A DNA stretch of 64,000 bases, from positions 1,243,997-1,307,996 of the forward strand of contig PDUO01000005.1 in assembly GCA_003008705.1 (NCBI GenBank), written 5' to 3'. The DNA is from Pezicula radicicola (lineage: Eukaryota; Ascomycota; Leotiomycetes; Helotiales; Dermateaceae). The notes beneath the pieces were generated by a model. It ran no database searches. It had not been told where the DNA came from and saw only the letters and a list, made by a program, of their open reading frames with translations. Positions 55,346-64,000 of this stretch are shown in pieces (position 1 is the stretch's first letter; each line of letters opens with the position of its first letter). The position numbers and the translations under genes were made by a program.

Positions 55346-55694
55346 TTTTGATAGTGATTCTTCTGTATCGGCTGCTCCTGGAGGTGACGTGGCGAAGATA
55401 ACTTTGAATGTTGTCGAAAGTAGCTACGTACAGTAGTTTAAAATTTACTTATGGAGCAAGTGCTACGTTACAAATCCATTCAAGCGATAGGTCTCTTTCA
55501 CGCCAATCGTCAGTTCGGCCGATTGGCAACCGACCCCGCTGGTCAATGGTGGGATGGTTTGGTACGGAAGTACTAGGGTACTGATAACAGCCAAGCGACC
55601 AAATTCAAGGTAGGTTTCTAGATGGTATATAAAGTGTTGGCTGGTCTATTTTTGTACAACAATCAATTTTGAATATTTGAAGATAGTTGTTCGT
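55346..55694. promoter_or_regulatory. Bidirectional promoter, DUF1479 and UNC93-like genes
   Basis: 349 bp between divergent ATGs. A TATATAAAG string lies near 55626-55634, about 65 bp before the UNC93-like ATG, and could be its TATA box. Confidence 0.45.
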
Positions 55695-57463
55695 ATGGCT
55701 ACCGACGATGTGCATGACCCCTTACATGGCCGGATGGAGCAAACGAGGCAAGATGAGGACTGGTATTACCGAGGAATTCGATTGAAGAATTATCGTACTC
55801 CAACGGTGCAAGTAGCACTCGTTGGTTTCATTGCCTTTTGTACTGTGTAAGTACTTAAAAGAATTATTAGTGGATGATTTTGACTAATTTCTTTGCTTCA
55901 GCGGAATGTCTAGTGCTCTCAATGGAGCGGGTGGAGGTGGTTTACTCAACACTGAACAGAGTAATAACGCAAATGTAGCCGTGTATTCAAGTAAGTATTA
56001 GAAATCATTTATTACTCCAGACCTTTGGAGCTAATAAGTTCTCGTAAGCGTTCGCTGCTTTGGCTTTCTTCTCAGGGACAATTTACAATCGTGTTGGTAT
56101 TAGAATATGCCTCATGTTTGGAGGACTTGGTTACGCCATCCTGGAATCAGCATACTTTGCGACTGCTCATATTGGCGAAAAGGCTACACCTTTTATTGTT
56201 GTTGGGGGATGCCTTGAAGGTCTCTCAGCCTCAATGGTAAGTCATCACTATTTAAATATCCATTCATAAGATTATTTCTAAGTTCATATTTCTGATAGCT
56301 CTGGGCCGCACAAGGAGCCGTGACAATGTCATATCCATGCGAAGATGAGAAGGGAAAAGCTTTCGCACTTTTCTGGACTATCTTTCAACTGGGCGGTATA
56401 ATTGGCTCTATTATACCCATCTGCCTTAATTGGAGTTCCACAGCAGGAACCGTATCTGATGCCACCTTCATCACTTTCATAGCAATAATGCTTGCTGGTT
56501 GTCTTCTACCACTTTTACTACTACCATCAGACCAAGTAGTCCGCAAGGATAACACCAAAGTTGTTCTTCCTCAAATGCCAACTTGGAAGTAAGTCCATCT
56601 AAACTATGAGTATGAGCATTTGCTAAAGTTCACAGGTCTGAAATCAAAGGTCTAGTTGAGGTCCTTGTTGAGGATAGATGGATCATCACACTCTTTCCAT
56701 TCTTCATTGCCTCCAACTGGTTTTACACATATCAAAAGAACGACTTCAACGCGCCCATGTTCACACTACGGACTCGTTCTTTCAACGGGCTATGGTCGAA
56801 TTTCGCTAATATGATTGGTGTCTGGTTTATGGGTGCTGCTTTGGATTACAACCCCCAGAAATTCAGCCGGAAATTACGTGCAAGAGCTGGTCTTGTGTTT
56901 TTGTTGGTGTTAACACTCGCAATTTGGGGAGGCGGTTGGACTTTTGTGAAGGATACTGTGAGAGGAGTGGTTCCAGTTCCACTCATTGATTTGTCAGTTT
57001 TTGTCATCTGATATCTTCGAAATTAAATACTGACAATTCCTTCAGAACCGAATCCTCACGCTACGCACCGTACATAATCATCTACATGTTCTGGTCCTTC
57101 TACGACGGAATATTCCAAGCATATGCATACTGGCTCATGGGCTCTCTCTCTAACAACTCCCGACGTCTCTCACACTACAGTGGTTGGTATAAATCACTTC
57201 AGAGTGCAGGAGCTGCTGTAGTATGGCGTCTCGATGGATTGAAGATCTCGTATGTCTCTATGTATTTGAGTACTTGGATGATACTTCTATTCTCGATTTT
57301 ATGCACTATTTATGTCTCTTTCTTCAAGGTTCTTGAACACTCGGCCGATGAACCACAGGTGGTTGTTGAGGATGTTGTTGTAGGGAGTAAGGATGTAGGT
57401 AGGAATGGGAAGAATCCCGAGAGTAGGCCAGGAAGCTTAAAGGCGGTTGAGGATAGGGTTTAG
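55695..57463 (+). CDS. UNC93-like major facilitator protein
   Basis: Polytopic membrane protein of the UNC93/DUF895 branch of the MFS. Exons 55695-55846, 55902-55990, 56049-56236, 56299-56588, 56636-56992 and 57046-57463 join in phase to 497 aa. Features: YRGIRLKNYRTPTVQVALVG before helix 1, GMSSALNGAGGGG, then helices with FSGTIYNRVGIR, LWAAQGAVTMSYP (the family's WxxQG block), GLWSNFANMIGVW and SSRYAPYIIIYMFWSFYDGIFQAYAYW. The C-terminus is hydrophilic and basic/acidic. The transported substrate of fungal members is not known. Its divergent pairing with a DUF1479 gene is a useful hint. Confidence 0.88.
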
Positions 57464-58445
57464 TTAGAGCAATTGTAAAAATTGGCTGAGATTTTGAAGG
57501 ATTATATAGAGAACAAGATATATTAGTTGGAGGAAAGGTAAATATAGGTTCGAGAGCGATATCACAATTATATACCTTAGTCTTTAAATGCTCATTTTCA
57601 CATGATCTCGCTTAAAAATTTCACCCCTATCCTCTAACTGGTAACCCAAATATTATTATTCAAGTTAGTGAATGGCACATGATTTTGAACTTTCCGCTAG
57701 TGCGTTATGGCTATATAAATCCCAATAAACAGATTTCTTCCATCGCCAAACGGAGAGCTAGCACCTGTAAGGATCTTTGACATCCTATATTACAGTTGCA
57801 CTCAAATAACTAATACCAAAAATCTGGGTTGGTTAAGTTGCCATGTATAGTAAAAGCAAAGCTTCGAAAGCTCCTCTCGAGAGGTTACCGCCAAATACAA
57901 AAAATCAGTTCGCCTGGTTTCTGTGTCAACAGTTTTGCTGTTTTTTTTTGCCTTTTTTGGTTTCTTTTTTCTTGTTGGTTTTGGGGGCAGTTGAGAATAA
58001 GCGAGGATGGCTTGTTTACTTTTGGTTGCACTTCCTGATTGGGAATGTGCTAAGGCGAAGTGAATATGATCTCGTTATCTCTATCAAACGTAAATGGATT
58101 TTAGGGCATAAAAGTGTTAACAAGCTGCAGTCATGGACAATTTTTACTCGCTGAGTCTAAAACTGAGGTTAATAGCAAACCTTTTCCCTCACGTTTTTCA
58201 AGGTTTTTGCCCTTTGAGTGGACGAATTTACGGCTATCGAGTTCTCAATAAAAGTATTAAAAGTTGCAGCAAGTCTACTTTTATACACCTTTGCCGTCAT
58301 ATGAATGCAAATGGCACTGCGTCCAAAGCCTTACACTATGGGTAAGTGAGGTGGGTAATTTTCTTCTATATACGAAGCGATCTGGAAGGAAAGCATTATG
58401 AAGGATCATTAATACTGAAATTATCATTAAGTCATACAGTTAGTA
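57464..58445. other. Intergenic, nothing firm
   Basis: AT-rich, with T runs near 57940. Open frames here are short and show no family resemblance. Confidence 0.4.
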
Positions 58446-59345
58446 TCATCTACCATACACCGCCCCCTTAACCAAAGGCATTGTCTCCTCCTCGGTCCCA
58501 AACCCTGCTCGCCTAACGACGCCTCCCTTCTCCACACCAGCCAACTCCCCAAAACGGACCTTCAATTCCTTCAGCTCCTCCGGAACCATTTCAAAACTAG
58601 CTTTCAGTCAGAATTTTTTGTACCAACGAGAACACTCAAGAATACAAATGAGTCATTGAAGGTTGGAATATCCATGGTCTGGTTCCACGTCTTGATCTTT
58701 GAGGCAATTGTTAAAGCACCTGGTGGAAAGCTGGCGGCGATCTGAATAGGCCATAGCATGATTGTAATAAAAACGAGAATAGGTCCACCGGTCATAAATT
58801 GTCAATCGAAAAGCAGGCATGGATTGAATCGAACTTGAAATAACGATTCTATGGTCGAAACTCTCGAGGTCGAATTGCGAACGGTACACCGAAGATACTA
58901 AGTGAAGGCAATTGCGAGCAAAGAATTTAGACACAGTCCAAAAATAATTGAAAGTATGTTTGACGCTGTTGAAACATAGGATTGTGGCGCCACTCTGTCT
59001 TCTCCATCAGCCGGTCTGTTCTTCAGATAAAGAAATAAACCTAGGTGGACGAAAGCAACCAGTAGAGCTATGTTTGGTCAAGATCAGCATCAAAACCCAT
59101 CAAATTCCATCGAAATCGGAGAACAACTATTTTATCGTACCAGCACTATAGAATGTAAGCACCACCAAAGGTGTTCGCCAGCCGATACCCCATTTCGAAG
59201 TCGTATGCGAAGGTTCTTGCGAAGATATCGACACAAGGCTCTCGGACTCGGTCGTAGTTGGCGTATCCCGAGTTGAGACCGGCTTTCGTCGAATGACCGA
59301 TTGCGGAGAGGTGGGAAGAAGCTTCGCATACGCTATGTCAGTCAT
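58446..59345 (-). pseudogene. Relic of a polytopic membrane-protein gene
   Basis: Exon 1 (59345-59141) ends in SKWGIGWRTPLVVLTFYSAG. It joins exon 2 (from 59067) as LLVAFVHLGLFLYL, then APQSYVSTASNILSIIF. This is the N-terminus of a fungal multi-pass family I know only by pattern. Exon 2 has TAG at 58900-58898 and TGA at 58804-58802, in frame, at places where Gln and Arg are likely. It continues with PIQIAASFPPGALTIA and MDIPTFNDSF. Then the frame is lost and the sequence goes straight to what looks like the family's C-terminus (FEMVPEELKELKVRFGELAG ... GFGTEEE) ending at 58446. Several hundred residues are absent. Confidence 0.7.
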
Positions 59346-62023
59346 AATAAAGGTCCAGATAAGATTAGAGTGTCATAAATTGGAAGGTTTGAGGATTCTA
59401 AAAGTATTAAAAATAAATTCGAGATGGGGCACTCAGTCTCATTATAAACACAATAGACCAAAGCCCGGCGTTCAATCAATAGACATTATTGGCGCCGTAT
59501 ATGCCATTTTCCACAGGTGTTGTCGAAAGCGATTTTTGATCTTTACCAGCCTGGGAAGTGAATAGCCCCCACGAAAGGCGCAACAAGACCAGTAGTTAAG
59601 GATAGTCATCGCCACACTCAGCTTAAACACCCCCACTCACACATGCCCAGATATGAATGAAGCCTGGTATGCCATAGATAACTACTGTGGTGTGACACGG
59701 CATGATTTTCCACCGGCAAGGCTGCTGGGAACTGTCTATCATTTTAAAACCTCACTTCTACTCGAATTCAAGGATTTGAAGGACGAATTTATTAGGACAT
59801 AACATTCTAGTATCAGTTTTTACGAATCTTTATAGGACTTCAGACCAGATTGACACTCATAGGCGGTCAAATGATTAATCTTATCACTATACCAAATATA
59901 GCTACACTGGCAAGTATCTTTAGAGACTCAATATCTGCAACTTGAAACTTCACAATTGAGGATAATGCAACATTTGATTCCACGAAAGAATCCAAGCTTA
60001 GTTTTTCAAGACAAATATCTCAATGCAATGCTCGTCGCTCCCTAAATTAAGTTACCTCCAGATTCGTTAATAGTGAGACAAAGGAACATTAACATCCCAA
60101 AGACTGATACTTAATCTTGAAGTACATGAACTGTAATGTCGTGTTCACAGACAGCAACGGTATTTAAGCTACAAAAAAAGACTAATACATCTGCAACTAG
60201 AGAGAATCTCAATTCCATCCATTTATACCACTTAATCTTCAGGTCATCTATACTAGAGCTTAGTTACCATGGCGGTTTATACAAGTACAAGGAGAAGAAG
60301 AATAGAAAGGAAAATTCACCAGTCGAAGCTGTTAATTACAACAAATGTTTCTATTCGCTATTAGATCGAAGTTGAGATATATGCCGTATAATTAGGTTCT
60401 ACTATATAGCTATATAAAATATCTAAGAGTCTAAATCAACAGTTACATAGGGGCATACAATATAGTCTTTTATTTAATTGACTTGCTTACTTGAGTAACC
60501 CACTTCTCTTAATCCACGTACTTGTGTATTGTGTAGCGCAAGACACATCGCTCCAACTTCCTTAAGCCAAGTGGACTTCTAGAACAGATCCACTTTGATG
60601 ATTCTTAAATAAAGAACCTTATATATAGTAAAACTTCTAAAAATAACTATATATGAAAGAACAAAGACAAGGACCTAGACTACAAGAATTCTAGAAGCAT
60701 ACCTACAAGAATAAATACTATTCTTAACCATCTTTATTCTTTACCGCCTTGCAGGTTACAAATTCTAGATCAGAAGACCCGAGAAAGAAATCTATCCTCT
60801 ACTCGCTAATACACATAGAGACAACCTAAAGGGTCATCAGACTTGTAGAGAAAACTAATTAAGTTATAGTCTCCGTACTAGAGATAAAACAAATCTAGAA
60901 GTTAGCCCCCTTACAACCACAAGTTAAGTACAGCAAGTAATATGTAATCGCTTCATACCTTCCTCTCCCTGCCAAAATTCCCCTCAAATATCCCTCCATA
61001 CCTCACCCTACTCTACCGCCCGCCCCAAAAACTCAAAAACTCAAAAAATCAAAAACGTGCAAATAAACTTTCATCTCCCCGCATTCATCCCCAACCCTAT
61101 CCCTTACATCCCCTCCCTCCTCACCTCCACACCTCCTCACCTCCTCCCCCTCATTCTCTCCAACCCCAATATCCCCCTCCGCTCCTCAATCCCCTTACAT
61201 AATCACAAACCCTTAAGGCAAGGCACAGTAGTCCAACACAAAATCTGGCCGTTCGTTCCCCCTACAGTAGAACCTCAAGAAACAAGAAACAAAAAGACGT
61301 CAAAATAAAGTTATCGGGAACTTTTGTTTCATGAAACAAGTGTTCGTTGGGTTTGGGGTCGGAGTCGGGAGGGCACAGTAACAGGCGTGGACGTGGGACG
61401 TCGTGGTGTGGTACCGAGACGAAACGAAACGAGATATGTGACATCCCGTTCGTTTGTTGGCTCGTTCGTCTGAAGTCGAGGACATCCTTCTTGGCTGAGA
61501 CAGCAGGTCTACTTCAATTTTGACGACATGGAATTGCTTCGAGTTTCTAGACTAGAAGACTTCTTTTTTGCTATAACTTCAAGTCGGCTCGAAGACAATA
61601 GCTAGCCCACTTGCGCTACTCTAGTATGGTACGATGGTTTTTTCACTGATCAAATTCACAAGTAAAAGATAAAAGCCAATGATCGTCTGAACGGCTGTTT
61701 ATTTGCCTGTCCTAGGTACATCATCCTGAATCTATACCCCAACTTCTTTATCCTAAAAGTATATACAGTAGAAAGGTAGGTTTATACAAACGAATGCAAG
61801 GGGAGCGGAACTCCAAGGAGACATTTGAGGTATATCCACCCATCCCATCCAGAGACCAGCCGTGCACAGCCAGCTCTCTTGAAACTCCCATGTCCTGTTT
61901 ATCCCAATCCTTTTATAATTCCGTCCGTAAAGTCATGAAGCTATCGTTGTGCAGCTGGCCGAGAGCAGCGCTACGCTGATAAAACTCTTCGCGAAAATGT
62001 TGAAAGCAAGCTGAAGGGGGTGT
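59346..62023. other. Long gene-free AT-rich region
   Basis: No ORF with family support. From about 59760 to 60960 the sequence is strongly AT-rich. A C-rich tract runs from about 60970 to 61200, with CTCC/ACCTCC repeats. The ACTTGAGTAACCCACTT string near 60493 belongs to a short dispersed motif family seen elsewhere. Confidence 0.45.
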
Positions 62024-62572
62024 TTAAAAATCACGCTCGGTAACGAAGTCGTGTGTGAAGCGTTTTTGACGGGTGGAGCGCTTGCTGGTCGTGAGCGTGC
62101 CCAACAAGCAGATGAGCTCAGAGTCGCTGGTGCTGAGTGTGGCAATATCATCGGCCTTGTTGTACGCGTTTGTACATGGGTAGGACTGGCATCCAGAAAG
62201 AGGGGTGTCCTGGCTCAAAGGCTTGAGGATCTTGATACCTTCGTTGTCATCGGGGTTGACAATGGCAGAGACATCAAAGTATGTAGCATCAGCGAAACCG
62301 TTGAACATAACTTCACCCAGCATACCGGTGGTGTTTGCAGCGCCCTCGGAGACGGAGTAGAAGTTTCCGGTCCATCCAGAAGGGAAGGTAACATTCTTGA
62401 TGGTGTTGAGGCCAGAGATGGTGATGGCATCGATATCCTCCATTCCTGGGTTGTGGGCGAAGTAAATAGTGCGGGTAGTGGAATCCTGGTTCTGGAAGTG
62501 AACAACATTGGCGGCAGAGACCACAGAGGCTAGCGCAGAGGCTGCGAGGAGAATAGTGCTGGTGAATTGCAT
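62024..62572 (-). CDS. Secreted BYS1/DNase1-like protein
   Basis: A single exon of 182 aa. The start at 62572 gives MQFTSTILLAASALASVVSA, a textbook signal peptide; the in-frame ATG at 62593 adds seven residues and is less likely. The mature protein reads VHFQNQDSTTRTIYFAHNPGM, VTFPSGWTGNFYSVSEG, GMLGEVMFNGFADATYFDVSAIVNPDD, SGCQSYPCTNAY, a pattern I associate with fungal secreted proteins annotated as BYS1-domain, thaumatin-like or secretory DNase1 proteins. Two Cys near the end of the core may form a disulfide. The tail (TSKRSTRQKRFTHDF) is basic and may be processed at a KR site. Enzymatic activity is not established by the motifs. Confidence 0.82.
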   Translation of the reverse strand: MQFTSTILLAASALASVVSAANVVHFQNQDSTTRTIYFAHNPGMEDIDAITISGLNTIKNVTFPSGWTGNFYSVSEGAANTTGMLGEVMFNGFADATYFDVSAIVNPDDNEGIKILKPLSQDTPLSGCQSYPCTNAYNKADDIATLSTSDSELICLLGTLTTSKRSTRQKRFTHDFVTERDF

Positions 62573-64000
62573 CTTGATGAAGTTTATAAACAAGCTTGTT
62601 GTTTAGTAGTGAATGATTGTTGTTGGACGAGCACGTGAGACGGCTATGTCAAGTTGGTTGATCGTACGAGTTGCTTGTTGCAAAGACTGTTGATCGTGTT
62701 GTGTGAAATATGAGTCGTCTAGACTGTGCGATAAAATGCTGCGTTCTGGTGTCGTAGTGACGTTTGATACTGTAGTAGTAATTCGTTGTGATGGGACTGT
62801 CGCGGACAGGTATAGGCTAGCTGGCAACTCCGGTGTATTGAAGAGGCTGAGCGTAAGGACTGAAACGATCACAGATCGGTTGTTAAGGAGTGGTGGAACG
62901 AAGCGTTGCCGCGAAAATAGATGACCTCAAGGATTGTGTATATGGTTGAAGAAAAAAGAACGGAAACGGGAAGGGGGAAGCATGGCTTCATATAAGTAGA
63001 CACACTGACACGGCAGGAGGCCAACGATTTCGCTGACTACTTACTACTTGGTTGTGCTCCACTACCCCTCCACCTTGGTCAAGGAGGCTTTTGCTTTTCT
63101 ATTTTCCTTCCTTCCAGGATGTGGAAGGGATGTGCGGCGTCTAGACCTTGCCAACCAGGAGCTTTAAGGCCCAATTGTTTTCCGATTCGACGTCCGGAGT
63201 AACGTTGGAAAGAGTTCGTGCTTCCCACTTAGCTTGGCCCCCTTGTGTGAGAGCTGTGCAAGACCAGGAACCACAGTCTTTGCACAACGGAGCTTTTGTT
63301 TCGCCAAACAAAGCAAGGTACTTTCGGTTAGAAACAAGGAAATGCGCTGAGGATATAATTGGATGAAAGAGAGTTCGGTACCTGTTGTGCCTTAACGGGC
63401 CGCCATGTGTTCCATCAAATGGTAGGGCCGGTGCCACTGTTCCATAATTCCATTGTCTGATGGAGGTGTGGAGACAAAACACTCCCAGTTGATCCAATAA
63501 TATGAGATGGGGGCAGATGGAACGGGCGGAATTTGCCCAACGGGTCTGCCAAGTTATTCATGATCCACGCGGTTGGAAATCTTGGAAAGTTGATTATTCG
63601 CATGTGCTTCCCTCCGAATCAACGCTTCTGCAGCAGCTGCATCTGTGAGAGCTATTGATATCTCGATATTTTGAGCATGTGCGGCGTGGGCTGACTTCTA
63701 TTATCGCGACGATAAGTATCTTTGCTGCACACTGTGCTACTCCTGCACCTAGTATATAATTATTTCAAGCAGCTGAGGGTGACGAAAATGCTTCGTCGTC
63801 AGCACTTGCGAGATTTGCGAGACTTGGGGTTACCCGGGGGAATACCCTTACCTCATCACTAACTCACCTTGCACGTAAAGCCCGACAGCGAGACTCGAGA
63901 GACCTTTGTTCGCGAATTGCAACCCGGCTTCTTTTAAGAAGCAAGCCGTCACGAAGTAGAAAATTAAAAGTGTGATGAAAACAAATCGCATGGCCCGCAA
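62573..64000. other. Intergenic, right edge
   Basis: The first 400 bp are the promoter side of the secreted-protein gene; a TATATGAA string on the minus strand lies near 62990. A minus-strand open frame at 63497-63141 (118 codons) has four Cys but no family resemblance, so I leave it uncalled. Nothing else recognised. Confidence 0.4.

Noticed and set aside
63141..63497. 118-codon minus-strand ORF with several Cys
   Set aside because: No signal peptide, domain or family resemblance; length alone is weak evidence.

Overview
The window looks like nuclear DNA of a filamentous ascomycete (Pezizomycotina). Genes carry many short introns (mostly 45-75 nt) with GTAAGT-like donors and CTAAC-like branch sites, and are separated by AT-rich spacers. 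Families include HET-domain proteins, an Opi1/CCG-8 regulator, a BYS1/DNase1-like secreted protein and a Zn2Cys6 regulator. Leotiomycetes (Helotiales) is my guess for the class; this is inference and was not tested by any search.

1-16 kb, accessory and decayed. An intact four-exon NCS1 permease (363-2247) and a three-exon secreted protein (2582-3220) are followed by long AT-rich spacers. These spacers hold HET-domain relics (5502-6665, 8600-9006, 10670-10905, 11154-12074), a small Cys-rich secreted protein gene, three 113-bp tandem repeats, a hairpin element and a 69-bp direct repeat. The HET relics mostly stay in one frame and are broken by TAG/TGA/TAA codons where Trp, Gln or Arg is expected, which is the signature of C-to-T mutation such as RIP. 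An intact tyrosinase (12706-14168, four exons) sits among them.

16-26 kb, a probable glucuronoxylan-use locus. An SDR oxidoreductase (minus) is divergent from an MFS sugar porter. Next come a GH115 alpha-glucuronidase with no visible signal peptide, and a Zn2Cys6 regulator. Two TA-flanked MITE-like elements sit in this locus, one in the SDR/transporter intergene and one just upstream of the regulator.

26-52 kb, mostly housekeeping. In order: a small membrane protein, a sterol-dehydrogenase-like SDR with an unusually long intron, an Opi1/CCG-8 regulator, AP-1 mu, two unrecognised genes, NOB1 and NOP10 tail to tail, an F-box-like protein, UGO1, mitochondrial ferredoxin (YAH1-type), RRP15, SRP54 and a Nudix hydrolase. 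Several are head-to-head pairs with short shared promoters (UGO1/YAH1, RRP15/SRP54). YAH1 and SRP54 each need a GC-AG intron.

53-64 kb, accessory again. A DUF1479 protein and an UNC93-like transporter form a head-to-head pair. They are flanked by two relics of membrane-protein genes (a DUR3 urea permease and an unnamed polytopic family), each keeping both ends but missing its middle. A BYS1/DNase1-like secreted protein gene is near the right edge.

No rRNA, tRNA or CRISPR array was recognised. Exon boundaries were set by hand from splice signals, reading-frame phase and remembered family sequence, so individual junctions may be off.
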